Position numbers and translations under genes: made by a program. A stretch of 64,000 bases of DNA from an uncultured Tenacibaculum sp. (GTDB lineage Bacteria; Bacteroidota; Bacteroidia; Flavobacteriales; Flavobacteriaceae): positions 1 through 64,000 of the forward strand of contig CANMIL010000004.1 in NCBI GenBank assembly GCA_947497895.1. The letters are read 5' to 3'. The notes beneath the pieces were generated by a model. The model was given only the letters and a program-made list of their open reading frames with translations. It ran no database searches and was not told the DNA's origin. Positions 56,385-64,000 of this stretch are shown here, one piece after another. Numbering within the stretch: position 1 is the stretch's first letter; every line of letters begins with the position of its first letter.

Positions 56385-57078
56385 ATATATGATTCTTTTT
56401 TATAATTAATAAAGAGAAATATGGAATTTCTCTCGATGAAATTTCTTGTAAGTCAGTAGTGATATACTCTTGATCAGTTCCTAAACGTTCGCAATAATAA
56501 AACTTCCAGTTTTGAGCTGTCAATTCTTTATAAAACTCTTTCCAGCTTGTTTTTACTTTCATTAGTACCAATGTGTCAAATTGATGAAAATATTGAGTAA
56601 TCTCTTCCATCGATTTTATTCTTGGAACTATGAGTACTTTATCATTTAATAAACTTAAAGGAACTTGATGTTTGGCCGCTCCAAGACTAAAGGAGTTTAT
56701 TCCAGGAATGAGCTCTACAGGAATATTTAAATTTTTCAAGTGGTCAAGAATGTACGAAAATGAAGCATACAAGCTCAGATCTCCTTCACATACCACGCTT
56801 ACTTTTTTACCTGTTTTAACGAGTTCTTCTATTTCTAAAACAGTTCTATGATACACTTCCTTGGCTTGGGTTCTATCATCAGACATATCCAAATAGAACC
56901 CTCTCAATTCTTTGTTTTCCAGTTTATGGAATTTCAACAAAGGAAATAGGTAACTTTTCTTTACTCCTTGAAAAGATGATCCAGGATAAAAAATGACATC
57001 ACTCTCTTGTAAAACTCTTAATGCTTTTAAGGTTAGCAATTCAGGATCGCCAGGCCCTAAAGCCACTCCATATACCAT
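56377..57078 (-). CDS. cobI: Precorrin-2 C20-methyltransferase
   Basis: The 233-residue tetrapyrrole methylase shows VALGPGDPELLTLKALRVL, SVVCEGDLSLYASFSYI and LIPGINSFSLGAAKHQVPL. It adds the C20 methyl group to (cobalt-)precorrin-2. It is 1 nt after the adenosyltransferase gene and overlaps the cobJ-cbiC gene by 8 nt. Confidence 0.94.
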   Translation of the reverse strand: MVYGVALGPGDPELLTLKALRVLQESDVIFYPGSSFQGVKKSYLFPLLKFHKLENKELRGFYLDMSDDRTQAKEVYHRTVLEIEELVKTGKKVSVVCEGDLSLYASFSYILDHLKNLNIPVELIPGINSFSLGAAKHQVPLSLLNDKVLIVPRIKSMEEITQYFHQFDTLVLMKVKTSWKEFYKELTAQNWKFYYCERLGTDQEYITTDLQEISSREIPYFSLLIIKKNHIYD

Positions 57079-57079
57079 A

Positions 57080-57667
57080 CTATTCTACCTTCTTCTTTTT
57101 ACGCTTGTATAAGAATAATTGCCACTTTTCCTCTGCGACTCCTTCTTTGTCCATTTCTGCCCTTGACATCGTAAAAAATAAATCCGAAAGCCTATTAACG
57201 TAAGCCATTACATATTCTTCCACACTGTCAGGATCTTCCAACATTAGAGTAACCAAACTACGCTCTCCCCTTCTAATTTGTGTTCTACATACATGGCATA
57301 AGGCTGATATTTCGTTTCCTCCGGGTAAAATAAAATAATCAGATGGAGAACTTATTCCTGCTTCCAATTCATCCAACCATTCTTCACAAAAAGTAGCACC
57401 ATCGATTGGTTTTGGATTTGGATTCGTCTTTTTGGAATCAGAAGGTCTTGCCAAATGCGACATCATATCCATCATGTCTTTTTGAATACGATGTAAGTTT
57501 GTTTGCCATTCATGCTCAGGACCTAATTTTGCTCTCAATAATCCAATAGTTGAATTCACTTCATCTAAAGTTCCGATACACTCAATTCTAGCCGAATTCT
57601 TATATTCTCGCTTTCCTCCAAAAACTCCTGTTTTACCTGTATCTCCCTTTCTTGTATATATTTTCAT
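57080..57667 (-). CDS. PduO-type cob(I)alamin adenosyltransferase
   Basis: The 195-residue protein begins IYTRKGDTGKTGVFGG (ATP-binding N-terminus of PduO-type enzymes), then GTLDEVNSTIGLL, and has the conserved RRGERSLV helix and VNRLSDLFFTM near the end. It transfers the adenosyl group to the Co(I) corrinoid. It is not the CobA/BtuR type. The gene lies between cobW and cobI in the leftward operon. Confidence 0.93.
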   Translation of the reverse strand: MKIYTRKGDTGKTGVFGGKREYKNSARIECIGTLDEVNSTIGLLRAKLGPEHEWQTNLHRIQKDMMDMMSHLARPSDSKKTNPNPKPIDGATFCEEWLDELEAGISSPSDYFILPGGNEISALCHVCRTQIRRGERSLVTLMLEDPDSVEEYVMAYVNRLSDLFFTMSRAEMDKEGVAEEKWQLFLYKRKKKKVE

Positions 57668-57720
57668 ATGTCCATTGTATTTTTATGAAGATTAACTTCG
57701 ATTGTTAATTTCCATTATTA

Positions 57721-57748
57721 CAAGGGGTTGCCCCCTTGCCCTTGGTTA
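57721..57748 (-). repeat. REP-like palindrome at the cobW stop codon
   Basis: CAAGGGGTTGCCCCCTTG followed by a partial repeat CCCTTGGTTA. As at 44851, the TAA stop codon of the upstream gene (cobW) is part of the element edge (TAACCAAGG on the coding strand). Confidence 0.8.
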
Positions 57749-58843
57749 AGCAGTAACTGATAGTTTACTTTCTATAGCTTCTAAAACTGATTTTTCTTCA
57801 AGCTTCTCTCCGATAATTACCAATCGCGTTGCTCTTAACTCTGTTTCTTTCCATGGTCTATCAAAGTAATTTTCGAATCTACTTGCAACTCCTTGCACAA
57901 TCATTCTCATTGGTTTGTTTGGTACATTGATAATACCTTTAATTCTATAGATTTCGAATTCAGATACCAATTGTTCCAATACTTTTACTAATTGTTTTGG
58001 TTCATGTGGAACTTTCACTTCTATAACCAGTGAATTTATTGTTTCATCATGATCGTGATCATGGTGGTGGTGGTGGTCATGATCATGGTCGTGATCATGA
58101 TGGTGATGGTGATGTGCTTCGTGATGAGAATGCTTTTCTTCTATAAAATCTTCCGACTTCGAATCTAGTCCCAATAATACATCGACTGGAATATCTCCTT
58201 TTACTGCGGAAATTAATTTAATATTCGCTCCAACTTTCTTTTGAATAATTCCATGAACTTCTCGGTATTGCTCTTCATTGATTAAATCGGATTTTGTCAT
58301 GATAATAAGATCCGCGCACGACAATTGGTCCTCAAATAATTCTTCTATTGATGATTCGTGATCTAAGCTATCATCAGCTAAACGTTGTGCCTGTACTTTC
58401 TCTCTATCACATATTTCTCCGGTTGCCTGTCCAACACAATCCACAACAGTTACCACCGCATCTACTGTAATTTGAGGCTTCAAATCTGGCCAATTAAAAG
58501 CTCTTACTAATGGTTTTGGTAACGCCAAACCTGATGTTTCAATAATGATATGATCTATTTGATCTTTACGCTCCATTAATTGAAGCATGGTTGGTAAAAA
58601 TTCTTCCTGAACAGTGCAACATAAACACCCATTACTCAACTCCAAAATATTTTCCTCATCGCAGCCACAATCATTTCCTTTTAATATTTCTCCGTCCATT
58701 CCAAGTTCTCCAAACTCGTTTACAATAATAGCCAATCGTCTACCATTGGCATTTTTAGCAAGTTGATGAATTAAGGTTGTTTTACCTGACCCAAGGAACC
58801 CAGTAATGATAGTTACTGGTATTTTTTTAGAAGTAGAAATCAT
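57746..58843 (-). CDS. cobW: CobW-family GTPase (metallochaperone)
   Basis: The 365-residue protein has the P-loop GFLGSGKTTL (about 15-24), a Zn/Co-site CLCC motif within ELSNGCLCCTVQEEF, the Walker B-like ETSGLALPKPL and TKSDL (guanine specificity). A His/Asp run of about 30 residues (about 241-275) separates the GTPase and the C-terminal CobW_C domain. COG0523 proteins deliver metals; in a B12 operon cobalt supply to the chelatase is likely. It is the first gene of the leftward block. Confidence 0.93.
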   Translation of the reverse strand: MISTSKKIPVTIITGFLGSGKTTLIHQLAKNANGRRLAIIVNEFGELGMDGEILKGNDCGCDEENILELSNGCLCCTVQEEFLPTMLQLMERKDQIDHIIIETSGLALPKPLVRAFNWPDLKPQITVDAVVTVVDCVGQATGEICDREKVQAQRLADDSLDHESSIEELFEDQLSCADLIIMTKSDLINEEQYREVHGIIQKKVGANIKLISAVKGDIPVDVLLGLDSKSEDFIEEKHSHHEAHHHHHHDHDHDHDHHHHHDHDHDETINSLVIEVKVPHEPKQLVKVLEQLVSEFEIYRIKGIINVPNKPMRMIVQGVASRFENYFDRPWKETELRATRLVIIGEKLEEKSVLEAIESKLSVTA

Positions 58844-58859
58844 TATAATAGTTTTGATT

Positions 58860-58867
58860 CAAAGGTA
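58860..58867 (-). promoter_or_regulatory. Possible -7 box of the cobW operon
   Basis: On the minus strand TACCTTTG matches TAnnTTTG, 17 nt before the cobW ATG. No clear -33 element is present, and the leader would be only about 10 nt long. Confidence 0.35.
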
Positions 58868-59247
58868 TGGATTTCTATGCATGGAAGCCTCATTTTTTAA
58901 GCTAAACAATACAGATATTCTTATTTAATTTTAAAATTGAACAAAAAATATTCTCAATACAAGTTTGATAGCTTTCTACATTAATTAAAGGCAAAAAAAA
59001 TACCCTTTAACGGTAAATCAATGAAGTTTTCTTATTAAGAAAAACCACCTTATAGACTTATTTTAAATATAAAATGAACAAAAAAACAACTGCGTTTTTT
59101 ACAAATTCACAAGAAAAAAGGACACTTTTTAAGCTTACAAAAGTTAGTTTGTGCAAATATTACAAACAAAAACAGCCTGTTTTTAACACATAAAACAGGG
59201 GTAAGGAAAGAATTATTTTTTGAAGGTAACTATCTGAGAAACAACAA

Positions 59248-59262
59248 CGCAACAAAGTTGCT
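59248..59262. repeat. Palindrome upstream of subtilisin gene 1
   Basis: GCAAC-AAA-GTTGC, centred 178 nt before the ATG. A shorter form of the palindromes at 61117 and 63059. Confidence 0.45.
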
Positions 59263-59432
59263 TTTAAGAGTTAATTTACTATATCAAAACTATAAAAAAC
59301 ACTAAACAACAAACACTTATCCAAAAACTAATCGTTTTTCTTCTGTTCGAAACATCTAATTTTACCACCGTGAAAAACCAACGCTAATCGAAGCTTTGCC
59401 TCAAACAATTAAATAACTATATTTTTAAATCA

Positions 59433-60701
59433 ATGAAAAATTTAAAAGAAATTATTTTAGGCGCTTCTTTATTAGCCCTATTATTTACATCGTGTCAAGA
59501 TGAAAACCCTTCAAATGACAATCTTCAATCTGACACAACAACGACAGTTGATGACAAAAACATTATTCCTTACCAATACATTGTAGTATTTAAGGATAAT
59601 AGAGTTGCTCCTGCATCAAAACAACTAGCTAAATCTTCTTTTACAAGTAGAAAAGCTAAAGCACAATCGGTTGCAGGAATATCGAAAACGTCTATTTCTA
59701 AAATCAATAGTATTTTATCAGACAACGACATCGACAAGTCAAAGGTACTTAACTATTACACTACGGAAATCTCAGGAGTTGCCATTCGCTTAACTGATAT
59801 GGAGTTTGATCGCCTAATCAAAGATGATAATGTTGAAGTAATTGAATTTGACAGAATCATTGAAATTCCTGAAATGGAAGTTGAAAACTTAACCACTAAA
59901 AATAGCGCTCAAAGAATGTCTCAAGTTACTCCATGCGGAATCAACAACGCTGGTGGTTCTTCTAATGGATCTGGGAAAAGTGAATGGATTTGGATAGTTG
60001 ATAGTGGTATCGACCTTGATCATCCAGATTTGAATGTGGTAACAAACAATACGTATGCTAAATCATTTATTGACAATACTCCAAACGACTGTCATGGTCA
60101 CGGAACACATGTCGCTGGTACGGCCGCGGCTATTGATAACGGTTTTGGCGTGGTAGGAGTATCCTCTGGAGCTCCAGTGGTACCTGTAAAAGTTTTAAAC
60201 TGTAGCAATCGTGGTAGTACTTCTGGTATCTTAGCAGGAATTAACCATGTTGGAAAATACTTTATTGCTGGAGATGTTGTAAATCTTAGCTTAGGTGGTT
60301 ACTTCGGATGGGGATGTGGAAGTTATTCTTCTTACAGAAATTCATTACTTAATTTAGGACAAGGGGGAGCTTATGTTTCTATTGCTGCTGGTAATGATAG
60401 CGCTGATGCTTCATATTTTGAACCAGCTTGTGTAAATGGGCAGAACATTTTCACAATTGCTTCTATGACATGTAATCGTAATTTTTCTTCATTTTCAAAT
60501 TACAATATGAATCCTGTAGACTTTATAGCTACTGGAAGTAACGTATACAGCACCTATTTGAACGGAGGTTATGCAACTTTAGGAGGAACTTCTATGGCGG
60601 CACCACACGTAGCTGGTGTTATGCATGCAAAAGGAGGTGCTCCGAATGTTGGAGGTTATGTATATAATCGCGGAGAATACTATCCAGTTGCCGTTAAATA
60701 A
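59433..60701 (+). CDS. S8 subtilisin-family lipoprotein protease, copy 1
   Basis: The 422-residue protein has a lipoprotein signal with lipobox FTSC (Cys21), an inhibitor I9-type propeptide (about 45-145; IIPYQYIVVFKDN to VEVIEFDR) and an S8 catalytic domain (about 165-422). The triad is visible: Asp190 (VDSGIDLDHPD), His223 (HGHGTHVAGT) and Ser387 (GTSMAAPHVAG). There is no C-terminal type IX sorting domain. The acidic residues just after Cys (CQDEN) suggest a surface-exposed lipoprotein. It resembles proteinase K-like enzymes and is the first and most diverged of three tandem copies. Confidence 0.93.
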   Translation: MKNLKEIILGASLLALLFTSCQDENPSNDNLQSDTTTTVDDKNIIPYQYIVVFKDNRVAPASKQLAKSSFTSRKAKAQSVAGISKTSISKINSILSDNDIDKSKVLNYYTTEISGVAIRLTDMEFDRLIKDDNVEVIEFDRIIEIPEMEVENLTTKNSAQRMSQVTPCGINNAGGSSNGSGKSEWIWIVDSGIDLDHPDLNVVTNNTYAKSFIDNTPNDCHGHGTHVAGTAAAIDNGFGVVGVSSGAPVVPVKVLNCSNRGSTSGILAGINHVGKYFIAGDVVNLSLGGYFGWGCGSYSSYRNSLLNLGQGGAYVSIAAGNDSADASYFEPACVNGQNIFTIASMTCNRNFSSFSNYNMNPVDFIATGSNVYSTYLNGGYATLGGTSMAAPHVAGVMHAKGGAPNVGGYVYNRGEYYPVAVK

Positions 60702-60722
60702 GAACTTACAAATTATCAATAG

Positions 60723-60756
60723 AAAGCCGCTCGTTGTAATGACAAGTGGTTTTTTC
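60723..60756 (+). terminator. Terminator of subtilisin gene 1
   Basis: GCCGCTCGTTGT pairs with ACAAGTGGT (with wobble and mismatch) around AATG, followed by TTTTTT. It lies 22 nt past the stop codon. Confidence 0.7.
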
Positions 60757-61116
60757 ATTTTTATATGTAGTTACCAACGTACCTCTCATTTTTAAATGTA
60801 AAATATAGATGTTTTTTGATAAGATATTTCTTTTTCTAAAACATTCATAAACACTACACTTTAAGAAACAATTAATCATTCTGTTAATTTATTAAACAAA
60901 ATAATATTTTTAAGGTTGTTTAAAATGGATTTGATAAAAAATACATCAATTTTAACAAACCAAACGCTCAATTTAAACAACTTATTAAGTTAAAGAAATG
61001 TTAATTTAAGTTAACAGAATTAACAGAAAAGCCCACCAAATTCAAATTACTTTTTTAAGTTATTTTTATTTACATAACTATTGCTATAAGTAGAGTAATC
61101 CCTGTTAAAACCACTA

Positions 61117-61133
61117 GAGCAACTAAGTTGCCT
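61117..61133. repeat. Palindrome upstream of subtilisin gene 2
   Basis: GAGCAACTAAGTTGC, centred 136 nt before the ATG. It matches the perfect version at 63059, also 137 nt before its gene. Confidence 0.55.
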
Positions 61134-61260
61134 TAAAACATAAAACAGAAGATAAAACAACTAAATAACCTTCTACTAAACAGTAAATTATGCAAAAAGC
61201 TTCATTTTTTTATGTTCCAATTATTTCTAATTTTGCTCCGAATTAAAAACCCTTCTAACA

Positions 61261-62526
61261 ATGAAAAATGTAACTAAATTCATTTTTTGCGCTTCATTAA
61301 TGGCGCTAGTTATGACATCTTGTCAAAACGAAAATTCTTCAAGTGAGAACATGCAATCAGACGTGACCACGGTAGCAGATGACAAAAACATCATTCCTGG
61401 TCAATACATTGTTCTGTTCAAAGAATCAAAGATCGCTTCAGCTGCTAAACAGTTGGGTAAATCTGTATTTACCGACAGAAAATCAAAAGCAGCTTCGGTT
61501 GATAGAATTACCGAAGTATCTATCAAAAAAATTAATTCGATTCTAGCCGACAATAATGTTGATAGGTCGAAAGTATTAAATTATTACACCACGAAAATTT
61601 CTGGAATGGCTGTTAAATTAACCGATGAGGAATTTAACAAACTAGCCAAAGATGAAAATGTTGAAGCTATTGATTTCGACAGAATCGTTACGATTCCTGA
61701 TTTTGAAGTAGAGACTGTTACAACGGCAAACGAAGCTAGTAGAGCTCCTCAAACAACTCCATGTGGAATTAACCGAGCAGGTGGTTACACGAATGCATCT
61801 GGTAATACATGGGTTTGGGTTATTGATACTGGAATCGATTTAGATCACCCAGATTTAAACGTTGTTACAAACTCTACTTATGCTAGATCTTTTGCAGGTG
61901 GTTCTGCCAACGACTGTAACGGACATGGTACTCACGTAGCTGGAACTGCTGCTGCTAAAAACAACGGTTTTGGTGTAGTAGGTGTTTCTGCTGGTGCACC
62001 AGTTGTACCTGTAAAAGTATTAGGATGTAACGGTAGTGGAAGTTCTTCAGGAATTCTAGCTGGTATCAACCATGTTGGTAGATACGATATCGCTGGTGAT
62101 GTTGCTAACTTAAGTTTAGGTGGATACCATGGTTCCGGATGCTCTACGAGCTCTGCTTACAGAAGTGCTTTAACGGCTTTATCTAACGGAGGAACTTATG
62201 TTTCTCTTGCCGCAGGTAACAGTAGCGCAAATGCTGCTTACTATGCTCCTGCTTGTATTAACGGAAGTAGAATTTACACTGTTGCTTCAATGACTTGTAG
62301 TCGTGGGTTCTCTTCTTTCTCAAATTACAACATGAACCCTGTTGACTGTATAGCAACTGGTAGTAGCGTTAACAGTACTTACTTAAACGGTGGATATGCT
62401 ACATTAAGTGGTACTTCAATGGCTGCTCCTCACGTTGCTGGAATTATGCATGCTAGAGGAAGTGGACCAAGATTCTCTGGTTCTGTAAGACATAGAGGTG
62501 AAAACTACCCTATTGCTGTAAGATAA
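61261..62526 (+). CDS. S8 subtilisin-family lipoprotein protease, copy 2
   Basis: The 421-residue protein has the same plan as its neighbour: lipobox MTSC (Cys21), I9 propeptide (about 45-145) and S8 domain with Asp189 (IDTGIDLDHPD), His222 (NGHGTHVAGT) and Ser in GTSMAAPHVAG. The first 70 nt and the 20 nt before the start are almost identical to copy 3 at 63205, which points to recent duplication or gene conversion. It probably acts outside the cell or on its surface to release peptides. Confidence 0.93.
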   Translation: MKNVTKFIFCASLMALVMTSCQNENSSSENMQSDVTTVADDKNIIPGQYIVLFKESKIASAAKQLGKSVFTDRKSKAASVDRITEVSIKKINSILADNNVDRSKVLNYYTTKISGMAVKLTDEEFNKLAKDENVEAIDFDRIVTIPDFEVETVTTANEASRAPQTTPCGINRAGGYTNASGNTWVWVIDTGIDLDHPDLNVVTNSTYARSFAGGSANDCNGHGTHVAGTAAAKNNGFGVVGVSAGAPVVPVKVLGCNGSGSSSGILAGINHVGRYDIAGDVANLSLGGYHGSGCSTSSAYRSALTALSNGGTYVSLAAGNSSANAAYYAPACINGSRIYTVASMTCSRGFSSFSNYNMNPVDCIATGSSVNSTYLNGGYATLSGTSMAAPHVAGIMHARGSGPRFSGSVRHRGENYPIAVR

Positions 62527-62549
62527 AATTTTAATCTATAAAAAGATTA

Positions 62550-62582
62550 TGAAACCGCTCATTTTCGAGCGGTTTCTTTTTG
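62550..62582 (+). terminator. Terminator of subtilisin gene 2
   Basis: A 10-bp perfect stem GAAACCGCTC/GAGCGGTTTC with a 6-nt loop (ATTTTC) is followed by TTTTTG. Confidence 0.85.
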
Positions 62583-63058
62583 TATAAATGCATAAATGCT
62601 TAAGAAGTCGCTTCAATCATCTTTAGAAGATCTTTATAGCTCAATTAGTACCAATTAAACTAAAACAAGAGAGAAGATCAATGTTATGTCTTCAACAAAG
62701 ATTTGTTTAAAAATGATAACCATTCTATTCCATTTAAAATAAAATTTTGAGTTCTAGATCTACATTTAATTACACATTTTATCAAAACAACTCAAAACCA
62801 CTTATTTTAAATATTACTAAATTATTTATTAATTTATTAAATAAAATCCCGTTCCAAGGCGCTTTTTCAACAAAATCCTCAATAAAACCTTTTTTTTAAA
62901 CATTCTAGACGGTCAATCAAAACAATTTTAAAAGTTAAAGAAATGTTAATTTTCATTAAAAAACTTAACTAAATGCAACCATAATTCTACCATTAAATCA
63001 CTCTTTTTTAAGATGTTAATTAATCCATAAAAATCGCATTTTCCCCTATAAAACCAAT

Positions 63059-63077
63059 AGAGCAACTTAGTTGCTCT
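63059..63077. repeat. Perfect palindrome upstream of subtilisin gene 3
   Basis: AGAGCAACT-T-AGTTGCTCT, a 9-bp arm palindrome centred 137 nt before the ATG. Its conserved position across the copies suggests an operator or an RNA hairpin. Confidence 0.6.
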
Positions 63078-63204
63078 AACCTTTAAAAAACACCTCACAA
63101 AACAACACATACACATCTATTAAACAAAGCCTTAGCATTCTTTAGTGGTTTTTTTATATTCTGATTATTCCTAAATTAGCTCCAAATTAAAAACCCTTCT
63201 AACA

Positions 63205-64000
63205 ATGAAAAATGTAACTAAATTCATTTTTTGCGCTTCATTGATGGCGCTAGTTATGACTTCATGTCAAAACGAAAATTCTTCACAAGACAACTTACAA
63301 TCTGATGTTACCACGGCAATTGATGACAAAAACATCATTCCTGGTCAGTATATCGTTGTTTTCAAAGAATCAAAAATCGCTTCGGCTGCGAAGCAATTAG
63401 GTAAATCCGTATTTACCGATCGAAAATCGAAAGCGGCTTCAGTAGATAGAATTACTGAAACTTCTATCAAAGAAATTAATGCTGTTCTTACCAACAACAA
63501 TGTTGACAGATCGAAAGTATTAAATTACTACACTACCAAAATCTCTGGAATGGCTATCAAATTAACCGATGCGGAATTTGATAAAATAGCTAAAGACGAG
63601 AATGTAGAATCTATTGAATTCGATAGAAGAGTTGAGCTTCCAAAGTTTGAAGTAGAAAACGTTACTACTTTAGGTGATGCTCAAAGAGCTCCACAAACAA
63701 CTCCTTGTGGAATTAATAACGCAGGTGGTTTTGCTAATGGAGCCTCTAAAAACACTTGGGTTTGGGTTATCGATAGTGGAATCGATTTAGATCACCCAGA
63801 TTTAAATGTTGTTACAAGCTCTACCTATGCTAAATCTTTTGTTGGTGGTTCTGCTAACGATTGTAACGGACACGGAACACACGTAGCGGGCACTGCTGCT
63901 GCTAAAAATAACAGTGTTGGTGTCGTTGGTGTTTCTGCGGGTGCATCTGTAGTTCCTGTAAGAGTTTTTGGATGTAGCGGTGGAAGTAGTACCTCTACTA
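63205..64000 (+). CDS. S8 subtilisin-family lipoprotein protease, copy 3 (cut by window end)
   Basis: The frame is open from the ATG to the window edge (about 265 codons). It encodes the same lipoprotein signal (MTSC), I9 propeptide, the Asp site IDSGIDLDHPD and the His site NGHGTHVAGT. The serine site lies beyond the window. It is closer to copy 2 than to copy 1; the N-terminal coding region is nearly the same at DNA level. Confidence 0.9.
   Translation, partial: MKNVTKFIFCASLMALVMTSCQNENSSQDNLQSDVTTAIDDKNIIPGQYIVVFKESKIASAAKQLGKSVFTDRKSKAASVDRITETSIKEINAVLTNNNVDRSKVLNYYTTKISGMAIKLTDAEFDKIAKDENVESIEFDRRVELPKFEVENVTTLGDAQRAPQTTPCGINNAGGFANGASKNTWVWVIDSGIDLDHPDLNVVTSSTYAKSFVGGSANDCNGHGTHVAGTAAAKNNSVGVVGVSAGASVVPVRVFGCSGGSSTST

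Larger units (their letters stand above)
58844..59432. other. Divergent gap between cobW and the first subtilisin gene
   Basis: It holds a possible cobW -7 box (58860-58867, minus strand) and a small palindrome GCAAC/GTTGC near 59255, also found before the other two protease genes. No B12 riboswitch is visible on the minus strand before cobW. Nothing else recognised. Confidence 0.5.
60702..61260. other. Spacer between subtilisin genes 1 and 2
   Basis: It contains the terminator of copy 1 and the palindrome at 61117-61133. It shares AGTTAAAGAAATGTTAATTT (about 60990) and the last 20 nt before the ATG with the next spacer, so the spacers are part of the duplicated unit. No gene seen. Confidence 0.6.
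62527..63204. other. Spacer between subtilisin genes 2 and 3
   Basis: It holds the terminator of copy 2, the block AGTTAAAGAAATGTTAATTT (about 62932) and a perfect 19-nt palindrome at 63059. Homologous in parts to the 60702-61260 spacer. No gene seen. Confidence 0.6.

Noticed and set aside
57721..57748. CAAGGGG palindrome after cobW as a simple terminator
   Set aside because: The stem is short of a U-run on the minus strand and the same sequence occurs inside coding regions, so the REP reading fits better.
1..64000. tRNA genes, CRISPR arrays, prophage or insertion sequences with terminal repeats
   Set aside because: I looked for T-loop signatures, regularly spaced repeats and transposase genes with flanking repeats and saw none apart from the RAYT domain; a short degenerate element could still be missed by eye.

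Overview
The window looks like a chromosome segment of a flavobacterium (Bacteroidota, family Flavobacteriaceae). The DNA is AT-rich. Promoters of the TTTG-n(17-20)-TAnnTTTG type can be seen. Gene content is typical of the group: a TonB receptor with a CarboxypepD_reg-like plug extension, LytS/LytTR regulatory pairs, a HYC_CC_PP protein, DUF1080 and many SC-type lipoprotein signals. I saw no tRNA, rRNA, CRISPR array or prophage.

Layout. 0.1-1.4 kb: a membrane histidine kinase. 1.4-4.0 kb: mostly non-coding DNA with seven rightward intrinsic terminators and two small doubtful genes, which looks like an array of short RNAs. 4.4-7.0 kb: a LytTR regulator with a TPR histidine kinase. 7.2-14.9 kb: a leftward copper/heavy-metal efflux operon (HYC_CC_PP protein, CusA, CusC-like TolC protein, CusB, HMA lipoprotein). 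15.2-19.2 kb: B12 block 1 (cobQ, cobD/cobC-type, cbiB, P-loop ATPase). 19.2-25.1 kb: small proteins, a Crp regulator, a second LytTR/kinase pair and a DUF695 protein. 25.1-27.9 kb: a methyltransferase/nuclease pair with an attC-like hairpin at its end. 28.1-35.8 kb: B12 block 2, led by a clear cobalamin riboswitch (TonB receptor, PepSY protein, 2Fe-2S ferredoxin, Rossmann protein, cobA, cbiX). 35.9-40.9 kb: DUF1080 lipoprotein, rhomboid protease, small lipoproteins, a pseudogene fragment and a polytopic membrane protein. 41.0-58.8 kb: B12 block 3, a leftward run from cobW to cobN. 59.4-64.0 kb: three tandem subtilisin-like lipoproteins, the last cut by the window edge.

The B12 blocks together encode most of de novo cobalamin synthesis from uroporphyrinogen III: CobA, CbiX, CobI, CobJ-CbiC, CbiG-CobM, CbiD, CbiE-CbiT, CobK, CbiA, adenosyltransferase, CobQ, CbiB, CobD/CobC and BluB for the lower ligand. 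They also encode outer-membrane uptake and a cobalt/nickel permease. The set mixes 'anaerobic' enzymes (CbiX, CbiD, CbiG) with a CobN-type chelatase and its AAA/VWA partner. CobU, CobS and CobT are not in the window.

The most unusual feature is in block 3. The cbiA gene is fused in frame to a REP-associated tyrosine transposase (RAYT, Y1_Tnp/HUH) domain. A family of about 20-nt palindromes (core CAAGGGGTT/AACCCCTTG) occurs only in this cluster. Four copies are translated inside the cbiA-RAYT reading frame, two sit exactly at stop codons (cbiA, cobW) and one lies before cobK. This looks like a REP/RAYT system that has entered a biosynthetic gene and is being tolerated as protein linker.
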